From: Dysidea avara
Lineage: Eukaryota; Porifera; Demospongiae; Dictyoceratida; Dysideidae
DNA length: 64,000 nucleotides
Reading direction: 5' to 3'
Assembly (NCBI RefSeq): GCF_963678975.1
Contig: NC_089277.1
Span: forward strand, 24,068,672 to 24,132,671
Below, piece after piece: positions 11,640 through 22,258 of the stretch. Made by a program: the position numbers and the translations under genes. The notes below the pieces were generated by a model that saw nothing but the letters and a program-made list of their open reading frames with translations, ran no database searches and had not been told where the DNA came from. The number at the start of each line of letters is the position of its first letter. Positions within the stretch are counted from its first letter, which is position 1.

Positions 11640-12490
11640 GGTGGGTCCAGAGATCGACAAGGGGCAGGGTATAGTAGTAGGTGATAAGTATATGGAGCAG
11701 GCTAGGGGTTTCGGGGTGCACCCCCCCCCCCCCCCCATCCCCTCCAGAAGCTAAAAATTTTAATATGTTTCAGGAGTGAAATCTTTGATGTAGTGTAGTT
11801 TTATGCAAATTCTTAATGCTTTTTCTAAGTGGTATGCATTGATCAAAAGTTGTATAGGGATCAATAGTTCAGTTATGAGCCTGCCATACAGAATTGCATA
11901 AAAAGGGCCATGGCCATGTATATTTCATCTGCAGAAAAAATCCTAGAAGGTTAAATGTGCCAAGGGAAGATGCTAGTTTTCATATTCAGCAACTGGTTTT
12001 ACTATATGGTGCATGCGGTGACTGTTCTTAGAGAATTTTGATTGACTGCTCTATTAGAGTATCTCAATCTTTAATAATCCTTGGGGGGGGAGGGGATTAT
12101 GTAATACAAGGTAATTATATATATATTGCACTCCACTATACTAAGGTATGATCTGTTGTGCAATGGTGTTCCATAGGCGAATTTTAAATCTTAAGTAATT
12201 ATATGTACACGCACACTAACTGTTGCTATGTGTCTTCTTTAGAAACATTTCTTTCGCTTTATCTCAAATGATAAGATTTAAGTATTAAACAGGTACTTTT
12301 TGATTGCTGACCAATTTTATCATTTAATACTGCCAGGTAGCTAGCACCATTCACACAGTATGCCAGTCCAAAACTGCATATCTCAAAGTGTGTGGTTTCA
12401 ATTTTTTCCTGGGGGGGGCATGCCCCCCCTCCCTGCCTGAGCCTTGCCACTTTCACCCCTGCTCATGCACCAGTCTTCTCCTCATTCAAG
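11640..12490. other. Non-coding 3' flank of DM9 copy 1
   Basis: Contains the remnant GGTGGGTCCAGAG of a CAGGGGCGGATCCAG-type MITE end near 11640, a run of 16 C at 11721-11736 and one dispersed TGACTGCTCTATTAGAGTAT motif at about 12043. Much of it aligns with 22.6-24.1 kb. No gene was seen. Confidence 0.6.
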
Positions 12491-12860
12491 TCAGTAGACA
12501 CATTTGTAGTACAATCCTTCATATACAGGAAGTGAGTAACCAAAATTGCTTAATTTTACATTTAGCAGCATTAAACAGACTGAAGTAACCAAATACTTGA
12601 CTATTGCATTACCAATCAATGTCAGATTGCAGTTTAAGACTGTCATGACAGAGTGAATTTTAGTGTCATCTATGAACATCTTCGAGTTACACTGTTGGGT
12701 ATATTGCTGACATACAATGATTAATAATAAGGGCACAAGGACTGAACTTTGAGGTACTCCAATCTGGACACCATGCAAATCAATCAGACAGACATCCATT
12801 AATTCTTTGAAGATGGTCAGCAAGAAAAATTTGATAGCCTCATAGTGTCCTAATAAGGTT
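12491..12860 (-). pseudogene. Decayed non-LTR reverse transcriptase core fragment
   Basis: The minus strand reads GVPQSSVLVPLLL (canonical GVPQGSVLGPLLF) followed by FIDDTKI (canonical FADDTKI, the catalytic YxDD region). The metal-binding motif is altered and no full-length frame exists. The paralogous segment at about 24.59-24.9 kb holds a further decayed copy, so this insertion came before the DM9 duplication. Confidence 0.75.
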
Positions 12861-13508
12861 ATATGAAGAACCTCCTAACAAAATAAAGTCTGCATACAAC
12901 TGTTGCATTGATAGGCTGTCTCTATAAGCAAACCACAGTTCTTTAAAAAGCTGTTGATTTTCACAAATTTTATAGCATACAGAAATGGGTAAATAGCACT
13001 ATGTATCAAACTGTACGGCAGTGCTGTTAAGTAAGATTCCCCCTGAGAATGAATGCATGATGACCACCAATGTAGTATTAACACCATTGCAGAGACAACG
13101 ATCACACGCAATGAAAAGTAATTTAAAACAAGTAAACTCCTTCAGAAGGCTGAAAATTAATTTTAACTTAAAAACAAAACCTAAAAACAAAATCTAAAAA
13201 AGGCTAGAAGGCTAGAGGCTAAACATAGCAGCACAGAGTCACTATTAATTCAGAAGCCTAAATTTAACAGGAAGCCCTTGGAAACCTCCTCCCTATACCT
13301 CTGTGTATCTTCCACCCCCAAGTGAAATGGTATACAGAAGGTCTATCTACCCCATGGTCAAAATATTTCAGACTAGTACAGTAGCCATAAGCTCCCACCC
13401 AGTTTTGCATGCCTCAGTCCCAGTGCTACACTTACTACAACTTGTGGTTTGTAAGTAGTTATTTCCCAGAGTTTGTTTTAGATTAATGTGCTGTTAGATG
13501 GATATTAG

Positions 13509-13859
13509 TATCTAATCCAAAACAGCCAAGCTGTAAAAAAAAAGAGTGCGGTCCCCAAAAAGGCTATGGTGAAAAAGGATGTGAAATCCAAGGTGGCGGC
13601 CAAGAAATGGCTGTGATAGTAGGTTAATGGTAAAAATTTCAATAACAACAATTCAGGTGAATTTGGGGCCAAATCCTAGTGAAACTTGGAGGAGGCAACA
13701 CAAATTCACCTGAATTGTCGTTAATAAAATTTTTACCATTAACCTACCATGCATCACAGCCATTTCTTGGCTGCCACCTTGGATTTTACATCTTTTTCAA
13801 CCATGGCCTTTTTAGGGGCCGCACCTATTTTTACAGTTTGGCTGTTTTTGATTAGATAA
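13509..13859. mobile_element. 350-bp palindromic (fold-back) element
   Basis: Arms of about 150 bp are inverted copies: AACAGCCAAGCTGTAAAAA on the left and its complement at about 13836-13854, continuing through CCAAGGTGGCGGCCAAGAAA and GGTTAATGGTAAAAAT. The arms meet at a spacer near 13665-13700. The whole could form one long hairpin. No open frame was seen. Confidence 0.85.
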
Positions 13860-13999
13860 TTATTACATTAATACACATCTTTGTACAGCCTTAAACACAG
13901 TCACCATCTTTACAATAACAATTTCTCTCTCAGACACATCATGTCCTATTTACAGCCAGCTATTTTTTTACACAGAATTATACAAATGCATTATAATAC

Positions 14000-14726
14000 A
14001 CTTTCACACCTCAGATCAAAGGAGTGGCCAGGGCTACATTTCATATGTAGCCCAGCCACTGGGCTACATACGAAATGTAGCCGGGCTATATACAACTGGC
14101 AGTTATTGATACTCAGGATGCACGACTTGGATTTCGCCATGAAAATCACTAAGACGGAGAGCGTTTTGTTGTCCTCACCATCCTACGAGTTGAAAAACAT
14201 TGGGCTAAGATGAGTACTAGTGTTATAGCTTATTCACCAATCGTTTCCGCATGTTTTTGAATATGAACACACACCCATCAAGAAGCTACCACTTTGCATA
14301 GAGTAACCACTCTACGAGCAAGCTTACTACTGACCTATCTCGGCCCTTAGTGAACTTCGTAATTTTTCCATAAACGATTCAATAACACTGATCAAAACAC
14401 TAAACTCACGTAACTGCTGCACTTGTATTGGCTTAGGTGATTGATCACCCTGTACAGGCTATCAGCCTGAGAAGTGTTACATATTAACTGTAACATGGGG
14501 CATTCAGGCTTTGCCCGATATGTATGCTCTCTGCCTTCGGGCCTGTGGCCCTCAGGCCAGTTGGGCATACATACACTGGATCGGGCAAAGCATAAACGAA
14601 TGTTCAAATAAATGAATGAATTATATAAATGAATGTTCATAAAACATAATAAAACTATTTGCTTAGCTACTAATTCCAATCAGTAACTTTTCACTATAAT
14701 ATGAAGCATCATACTTTTTAAAAGTA
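14000..14726. other. Intergenic with short inverted repeats
   Basis: GGGCTACAT...ATGTAGCCC repeats lie at about 14029-14090. A second inverted pair, GGCTTTGCCCGATATGTATG and its complement, lies at about 14508-14592. No gene recognised. Confidence 0.5.
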
Positions 14727-14962
14727 CAGTGGTAACCTCAGTTATCAAACCCCTTGGGACTAGGGGTAGTCCATAAGTCTGAAAAGTTCATATCTCTGAA
14801 ACTGTGTATAAATAACCTTAAAATAGCATAAAGATTTTAAAAAAAAAAATCATTTTCAAGTACCCTAATAGAACAGTCACTACTCTAATAGAGCAGTCAT
14901 TTTCATAATTCGGTTAACCAAGAATCTGGATAAGATGGGTTCGGATAACTGAGGTTCCAGTG
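14727..14962. mobile_element. pogo/Tc1-mariner-like MITE, TA target site
   Basis: A 236-bp element bounded by TA on both sides, with CAGTGGTAACCTCAGTTATC at the left and its complement (GATAACTGAGGTTCCAGTG) at the right. It carries two ACTCTAATAGA(G/A)CAGTCA words internally. Related elements are at 51366-51575 and, damaged, from about 60547. Confidence 0.8.
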
Positions 14963-15444
14963 TAACTAGTTACATATTACATATTACTTACAACTGAACT
15001 ATTTAGTTACAGTTACATATTGCCCATAAAATAAATTAACTATAATATTATTACATATTATATTACTTTGTGTCCACAGCCTTAAGCTGTCACGTGTGAA
15101 ACTACCACCTAATAACCATGTGACATGATTGCGTTGTTGGACAATGTGCACGCGGAAATCTTGGTTATAAGTAAGAAGCTGGTGAATAAGCTTCATTCAG
15201 TAGGTTTTGTTACTTCATTGTGGCTAGGTGTTACTCAGTGGATAACTATTGAGATTAGTAACCTTGTTACTTGTAATATTACATAATGTTAGACTTTTAC
15301 AATAACTATATTACTTAGGTAACGCGTTACAGTTGTAAGTAAAGTAACTTGAGTTATATTACCTGTTTTTATAATGTATTTCGTTATATTACTTTGTTAC
15401 CACAAAAGTAATAATTATTACGTAATGTGTTATCCCCAACACTG
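14963..15444. repeat. GTTACAT/GTAAC-rich element ending CCCCAACACTG
   Basis: Dense ACTAGTTACATATTAC and GTAACGCGTTAC words in both orientations run up to TTATCCCCAACACTG, a terminus like that of many hAT MITEs (CAGTGTTGGGG on the other strand). The left terminus overlaps the end of the preceding pogo-like element and is unclear. Confidence 0.45.
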
Positions 15445-15580
15445 GTTTTATGCATGTTGCATACTGTATATTAGTTTTAACTGTATGACTAACATGCGCT
15501 CCATATGCATGTGTATATATTATTCACTCATTGTAATTATTATTGCTTAAAGTGCATTTATGGGCACTCCTATATGATAG

Positions 15581-15796
15581 ACGAAAAGGGGTCTTCCACA
15601 CATATCCAATTGTGTTAACTTGGAAGACTATAACTTGGTGTGCAAGAAAGATACAAACCTGAAAATTTCTCCATCTATTGACCTACGTTGCGGTACTCAC
15701 TACTGTCCAACGTTCAAGGAAATAACGTGTTCCAATCCGAAGTTATGAATTGCCAAAGTTTGTAAATTGGATGTGTGTGGAAGACCCCTTTTCGCA
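15581..15796. mobile_element. TIR element with GTCTTCCACACA termini
   Basis: ACGAAAAGGGGTCTTCCACA on the left matches the complement of TGTGTGGAAGACCCCTTTTCG on the right. A related element lies at about 60722-60955 inside the USP gene. No coding capacity. Confidence 0.7.
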
Positions 15797-15987
15797 AATC
15801 CGGTCACATATTGTCATTATTTTATACATACTAAGAATGTCATAGCAACCAATTGTCAGTCATATAATCACATTACAACCCTTAGGTTTCCCTTTTGTAC
15901 TTTGATTTGGTTTCACTGCCCAAATATAAATTATTTAAGTGCTGTTGCCTCAGCATAAATGTGTTATGTGTTTATAATCTATAGCTA

Positions 15988-16834
15988 ATTGTGACTGGAT
16001 CTGGGAAAACCGGTCTTATCACCCATGTTAGCAGATTTGATTTTTCTTGCAAGAGCACAAAGCTACATGAATAAATTATCTAATTTCACAATCAAAATCA
16101 GCTATACTTGAGTGGTCTGCTTTTGCTGGCTGCTTTTCCCAAGCAAAGTGGTGATCTGTACGTGCAGTGTGGAGCTCTGGTCAACCTAGCTGAGGGTGGC
16201 TATATTTGGCTGTACAGCTCCATGGTGTTGAATAAAGACCTGTGCTGTGAATTTCCTTTTATTTAAGCCAGCTTTGAGACCTGAATGGCCCACAACTTGG
16301 CCTAATTCATCCCTACGCCTTCTTTTCCAACCTCGGTTTAAAACTATCTAAAATGGCGGGAAACTTAGGCTACTCCAAATAAATTTCCTGTTTCCCATCC
16401 TGACCTCAGGCATATTTGCATGTGGACAGGAGGTCCATTTTCATTATTTCATTATGAGATTGCAGCTTTATTTACCTGGCACAGCTATAAAAAGCTGCAC
16501 AAAAGCATGTTCCTTCTTTTTCAAGTTGCAAAAATAACACACACATGAAGTTTGTGCTGACTTGATAACACGTTGACATTGTTTCAAGATGGCTTTTACT
16601 AAGCCAGTCAGTATGCAAGAATAATTGGAAATATATATAAATAATGGAAGAATATGGAATAATTTATTTAGAGCTGACAGTAACCAGATGCGGGTGGTGG
16701 ACGGGAAATGGCAGGAAATTTATTTGGAGTGGCCTTAGTGGATGCTCTGGAAGGTAAGGAATTGGTGTAAAACGTGTGAAAATTTGATACATAGCTTCAA
16801 CCATTGGCAAGCTACAACACACTAAATACTTGAG
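15988..16834. mobile_element. TGTGACTGGATC-type element interrupted by a younger MITE
   Basis: The left part (15988-16367) and right part (16738-16834) match a continuous element at 54856-55498, including TCTGCTTTTGCTGGCTGCTTTT, CTATCTAAAATGGCGGGAAA and AACGTGTGAAAATTTG blocks. The 367-bp PIF/Harbinger-like MITE at 16368-16734 splits it. The distal terminal repeat is lost on the right. Confidence 0.75.
16368..16734. mobile_element. PIF/Harbinger-like MITE (367 bp), TSD TTA, nested
   Basis: Same family and length as 5509..5875. TTA lies at 16365-16367 and 16735-16737, with GGCTACTCC...GGAGTGGCC termini. It inserted into the older element around it. Confidence 0.8.
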
Positions 16835-17310
16835 GCCAACCCAAATTGTTGTCTGGTTTCTGGTCCGCTACCCCCTCCCTCCGGCAAATTCCTACATGAA
16901 TCATGATCAGATACCCCATGTCATGTTGCCATACTTTGATTGGACCATATACATGTAGTCCTGTACATGCACAGTCCTGCACAGCCAGCGCTTCAACAGG
17001 TATAGCTACACAACTAGCTAGTTTTAATACTTATAATAAATCACATACGCAATTTGATTACTTATTTTCTTTGCTGGCCTTGTAGTCATAGTCGCCTTTA
17101 TCACGCTATACTCCAGCTATTCCTCAATTCTGTCAATCAAGAGGAGGTGAAAGGCAGTCCAGTTGGGGGAAAGAGTCAATATCAAGATCAAATGATAATA
17201 GACTCTATAAACCTTCATTCGTCACTGGTAACTAACTAGCAACCACTCAATCTTCTTATCACTTAATCACTAAACAGCCTGCAGGTGGAGAGTCGAGATA
17301 CTAATACTGA

Positions 17311-17792
17311 CACTACTGGACAATAATCTATGCTATTGCCATGAAATTCCCATTATCCTGTGAAATACCCATGAAAGTTTCAGTTGATAATTTTTTCATG
17401 GGTAATGTAATACGTAATACCCATGAAATGCTGGGGTAAAATATTGTACCCATGAGTGACCCATGAACTAGTGAGTTTTCATGGGTTTGTATGCCATGAA
17501 AAACTTCTGAAATCATACCAATGAAAGTCCTATGGAAAACCTATGAATGTATTTCATAGGCTTTCCACACATTTTTCATTGGTGTGATTTCACAGGTACT
17601 TCATGTGTTGTACATACATACCAACCCATGAAAACTTTACTCATTCATGGGTTTTTCATTGGTACACTATTTTGCTCCATTCATTTCATAGGTATTTCAT
17701 TACCCATGAAAATACCAACTGCAACTTCCATGGGTATTTCAAGGGGATCATGGAATTCCATGGTAATAGCATGGATATATTGTCCAGTAGTG
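17311..17792. mobile_element. CACTA-like MITE upstream of DM9 copy 2
   Basis: A 482-bp element starting CACTACTGGACAATA and ending with the complement (TATTGTCCAGTAGTG). Terminal repeats are about 34 bp, and TGA flanks it at 17308-17310 and 17793-17795. CACTA termini plus a 3-bp duplication fit the CACTA/EnSpm group. The interior is built from ACCCATGAAA words in both orientations. In copy 1 the matching site (ACTAATACTGATATATC, about 6452) is uninterrupted. Confidence 0.85.
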
Positions 17793-17999
17793 TGAGTGAT
17801 ATATCAGTTTTAATTATTTATTTTTTTAGCATGTGGCTTGGGGTTCGGGGCGCGTTTCACTCTCTTAGTCGTGAATATAATTCAGTATACGCTGATTGCA
17901 TTCCTTTGAACTGATGTGGTCACCGGTACTCGAGCCAGAACTTTACTTTTTTGCGAAAAGTGGGTAGCACCAGACTGTGAAGGACATTACTGAAGAGCA

Positions 18000-20900
18000 A
18001 TGGATAGGTTGGAGATGATTGCTTCGGCTGAAGGGCACATTCCACCAGGAACAGTTCACGCAGGAGTGAATGTGAAAGGTACTGACTGTATGATCGCATT
18101 GGATCGCCGGCTCAGCCCGGCTGTCTGGCTTCGCGAGACTATCATATGAGACACTCAACGTGACGTCTGGCTAATCAGCCAATACAGAGGTTTTGAGGTT
18201 GCTTCATACACAACTGCTAAGGGGGCATCTGATTTTGGTACGCTTAACGTTATAGTTAATAATGAAGCCGACTTCAGACCCCCTCCTCCGTAGCGTCACA
18301 CTATGAAAACAATGCGGCATTGGCATTAGAAACACCATAGATAATATAGCTAGAATGTTCTAGAACAATCTAGATTTTATCAGTTTTACTTATTAAGCTA
18401 GAATTTTCATTTGTAAGGTAGAAATTAAGTGAAGTGATTAGCCGAGGTATCACTGGTTAAGGATGCAGGCGTTAGGTATGGAGGTCCTTGGTTCGAACTC
18501 TGGTCATGATGAGTTCATTTTTTTCGACATTTTTTTTTGCCCCCCAGTGACTGCTCTATTAGAGTATCTCGATCCCGCAATTTTACACTTGCTCGGTTTT
18601 TGCTTTATGACTTTGTATCTGTAAGTCTGTTGCTGTTCTAACCACCAAAAGGCACTCCTACGATGATCAGCCTATGTTCACACGAATTTTCAAGTTATTC
18701 CTCTACTCCGTTTACCCTGTAGGCGTGACAAAAGTTCATCTTTTTTTTAGGTGAATAAACGCTCATAACTCCTTGGATATTTATCAGATTCATAGCAAAC
18801 TTGGTACGCGAATGTACCTTTATACGCTCTTTACTTGCGCCAAATATCGATACAATAGAGGTACAAGTTTGTGTTTTATAGCAATTTTTGCAAAGTGTGC
18901 GAAAAGAAATTGAAGCCCCTAGGCGAAGAAATTAAACGAAACTTTGGCCACTCATATCTCAGAAGTGGCTATGAGATTTCCTTCAAATTTGGTATGTGGT
19001 GTGGCCTACCTGGTGGGCACCTCTGTAATGAAACTAGTTCCAATCGAGTAAGGGATCATGGAGCTACAAAGGTGTGAAAATCACGTTTTCTTTCTTCCTG
19101 TAAACATACTCACGGTGTGGCGTGCTGGCTTCTTGGGCCGCACGACACACTACCATGTGTCTTGATTATTATCATCATTCGTAGTGGCTTAACTCTTTCT
19201 TTTCAAAATCTCTCGTCCAAGAGACATGTTCCATAATTTAACCGATTATTCCCGTTGACGCCTGATAATTCTAAAATTATTCCTGTAAGCATCCTATAAT
19301 TCCAGAATTATTCTTACGAAATAGATGACCTATAATTCTCAAAATTATGATGGCATGTTAGGCACAAGCCTACTCTGGTAGCTGGAAGCACCATGGTACA
19401 GTGGTCACGACAATGCACCGGTCTTAAATGTGGGACGACTGATCTTATTGCCTATTTGAAAGCATCCAGATATGCCAGTTGTAAGTATTCAGCATGTTGT
19501 AGCTCACCAATGGATGAAGCTACATGTACCGAATATTAATGTTCATGCATTTTACAACAATTCCTTACCTTCCACAGCATCCACTGTACTAAGTTTCCTT
19601 CCATTTTAGAGGAAGATGTATAGGAATAGATTATCAGTAATTAGGTCAAGTTGTGGGCCATTCAGGTAAAACAAAAGACATTACAGCACAGGTCTTTATA
19701 TTCAACATCTCGGAGCTGTACAGCCACATATGGCCATCCTCAGGCTAACTAGAGTTCCAACTTGTGATGGGACAATCCTTTTTTGTTATTAGTACTTCTA
19801 TTTCTGTTTCATTGAAACTTTATGACAGAAAATGGAATAGGCTTTTCATTCTTGAGTGTATCAGTGTAACCACACATAGTTACAGACACTAGAAAACCTT
19901 GTGTGATATTCCTTTGTACTGTATACATAGCTCCACAGCATCAGAGACATCACATCCTTATTTGTGAGTTAGTTATAAACTATTAAAATGTGGAAAATAA
20001 TGGACTGGTAAGACACTGCATGGAATAGACTACTGGAATAGATTTTAATGCTCTTTCTTGTTGCTTATGTGCACTTACATTAGAAGTTTCATGGCTATAC
20101 TGCATATTGCTGTATATGGGTGTGTATATACGTCCTATTCTTGAGTATGCGGCAGTAATTTGGTGCCCTCACATAAAAGCTAGCACACAGCAAGTAGAGA
20201 TGTTACAAAGGAATGCTGCTAGATTTATATTTGGAGATTATTTGAGACATTCAAGTGTTACAACCATGCTACACAAACTTTACTGGTAAACAATGGAAAA
20301 GAGAAGAGACGAATTAACTCTTATCAATCATCAAGTAGATATCTTATACAATCACATCCTTCAAATCACTCCTAACTCCACCCGTAGTATTAGTAGTAAG
20401 AAATATTTACACTTACCCTCCAGAATTGATTCCTATCTGAACTCCTTTTTTCCCAGAGCTATTAGATTGTGGAATTCTCTTCCTGATCATGTTGTAGAAG
20501 CTGACAATATTAACACTCTTGCATAAGTTTGGCTGGTAGCTAATCATGTACTCTATGCTCGTTATTGAGGTCGAACACATATCAAAAAGTTTATGGAGCA
20601 TGATAAAACCTTCTAAACTAATCATGAATATTAATTGACATGGTTAACTGTTCCACAGCTTTTGCTAATGTAACAATGCTGGGTTTCTGTGTGACATCAG
20701 TCAACTTTTAAAAGTAGTGCTGTTAAAGCTTTGACTGTAACTAATGATGTGAAATGTTGTTTATTAAATCTAAAGGAATTCTAATCCCTGAACCCAGGTG
20801 GTAAGATTAATGATAGGGGTAAGGTTACTGTGTAGACTGGCTTTACTGTTTATCTGTGTATACTGTCAATGTGCACAGGTAAAAATTAACAGTGAACCTG

Positions 20901-22258
20901 AGTTTGAGATTTAGCCACATTATTTTTGAAATAATTGTATAGTGTGTGTGTGTGTGTGCGTGTGTGTGTGTGTGTGTTTCTAGTAGGTATAAGTATTATG
21001 CATAATGGTTAGAACTTACTGTATAATGTCCATTATATTAGGTGAGACTCTCTACATTGGTAAGTATGAGCCTCATCATTCTTTTAATCCTGAATATCCT
21101 TTTGGAATTATCACACCTTCACAAGAAATGATAGTATACTGTGACTACAGTAACACAAGTGACAAGGAGTTAACACTGAAGCTTTGTATGAGGTATGAAG
21201 CATTGACTGGTGCAGATTCTGTGGTGTTTTATTGGAAGCCATGTGATGAATATTCTCAAAAAGCTCCAAAGTACTTCCCAGAAGACATTGTGTTTTCAAA
21301 CAAAACTCGTAAATCACTTCTCTATTTTGTTGCTCGGGTTGATCCCCATATTGTCAAAGAGAGCAAAGTGGTAGGAAATTATGACAAAAGTAAATTTCCA
21401 GCAGATTTTGATGGTCCACTTGTTGGAGTTGGACATGCTTGGTATGTTGAAGGCACTCATGAGCAAGGTCACCGCACACCTATCACATCTTTTAACGTTT
21501 ATGTCCCATATGATGGAAAGATATATGAAATGTCCAAATTTTCATTTCTCTGCTCACATCTGTTGCCCAGGTTAAGTCATTTCACATATCCAAAAGATGA
21601 GTGGGTGAAAATCTTCAGTCATAGTCTTCCACCTAATGCATTTCCTGCTGGCATTGCCCCTGATGGAGAAGTGTTATATGTTGGTAAAGCAGAGCATCTC
21701 ATTGGTGAGTATGAAGTGATTCCTGGATATGTGACACCTTCAGATATGCATCTTCATATGACGACGTGGGGATTTCAGGAACAAATTTATGACAGCAATG
21801 ATGGGTTTGAAATGTTAGTTGAGGAGATTCAAGATTTATTTGAATGGGTTGTAGACTCTCAGGGAAGAGTGCCCCGTAATGCTGTAACTGTTAGCTGTAA
21901 AGGATTTGCTCTCATGCACTACGTTGGCCGTACAGTAACTGGTAGTGACCTTTCAGTTGGGAAGGACTGGTTTCATGATGCTATTAACCTACCAGATGAT
22001 AGGGTTGCAAACACCCAGTTATTGGGGAAGATTGATAGACGTCATGGATTGTGTGTTGCATGGAACGGTTATGAGTACAATTACCAGCAATATGAAGTGT
22101 TAGTGCTGAGAAAGATATTTTCACCAAGGAGCCTACAATGCCTTTGTCGTAATGCCATCATCATTCTCACAATGGGTATATCTCACATAGTCAACCAGTT
22201 GGAACTTCCTGCGCAGCTAAAAGAGTTTTGTAAAGTGACTGATGACAGAGTAGATTAA
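18000..22258 (+). CDS. DM9-repeat protein with C-terminal SOCS box, copy 2
   Basis: Exons 18000..18078 and 21042..22258 join at the same phase-1 intron as copy 1 (AAAG|GTACTG ... TTAG|GTGAGAC), giving 431 residues. Domain order matches copy 1. The first DM9 unit crosses the junction; later units begin at WVKIFSHSLPPNAFPAG and EWVVDSQGRVPRNAV. The C-terminal SOCS box has BC box SLQCLCRNAI and Cullin box NQLELPAQLKEF. As in copy 1, residue 5 is Glu where DM9 repeats usually have Trp. The frame is fully open, with differences from copy 1 scattered and mostly conservative, so it looks functional. Its upstream region carries the CACTA-like insertion about 200 bp before the start, which could alter expression. 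Inferred role: cytosolic glycan-recognising substrate adaptor of a Cullin-5 ligase. Confidence 0.85.
18425..18530 (+). repeat. tRNA-derived SINE-like segment
   Basis: Contains an A-box-like stretch (TATCACTGGTTAAGGATGC) and a near-canonical B box (GGTTCGAACTC, about 18490), followed within 35 bp by a T-run that could end Pol III transcription. It does not fold into a convincing full tRNA, so it is probably a tRNA-derived SINE head or relic. A second, weaker A-box-like word lies at about 19393. Confidence 0.4.
18540..20118. other. DM9 copy 2 intron, non-coding
   Basis: Holds one dispersed TGACTGCTCTATTAGAGTAT motif at about 18548 and, from about 19420, sequence paralogous to the copy 1 intron from about 8035. 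The 18870-19077 open frame has no recognisable family. Confidence 0.6.
20119..20560 (+). pseudogene. Non-LTR retrotransposon RT C-terminal fragment
   Basis: Two open stretches separated by an in-frame stop encode RPILEYAAVIWCPH, QVEMLQRNAARFIFGDY and, after the stop, FFPRAIRLWNSLPDHVV. These are the standard post-RT motifs of LINE-type polyproteins. It occupies a point where the copy 1 intron has only about 100 bp of unrelated sequence (about 9085-9205), so it inserted after the genes duplicated. Confidence 0.75.
20941..20980. repeat. (GT)n tract near the DM9 copy 2 acceptor
   Basis: About 40 bp of GT repeats, at the position matching the 315-bp tract of copy 1. It ends about 60 bp before the acceptor at 21041. 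Confidence 0.9.

Larger units (their letters stand above)
6007..13500. repeat. Tandem segmental duplication, unit 1 (DM9-SOCS locus)
   Basis: Sequence from about 6007 onward (CAAATTCCTACAT...) matches from about 16885 onward. The match runs through exon 1, parts of the intron, exon 2 and the 3' flank, ending near 13.5 kb and 26.3 kb respectively. Downstream landmarks include GACCACCAAT and CCCAGTTTTGCATGCCTCAG in both copies. Later insertions unique to one copy interrupt the alignment. The third unit (27.4-31.75 kb) shares exon 1, exon 2 and part of the 3' flank but not the promoter-side sequence. Confidence 0.8.

Noticed and set aside
18425-18530. Intact tRNA gene
   Set aside because: A and B boxes are present but acceptor and anticodon stems do not pair convincingly; kept only as a SINE-like relic.
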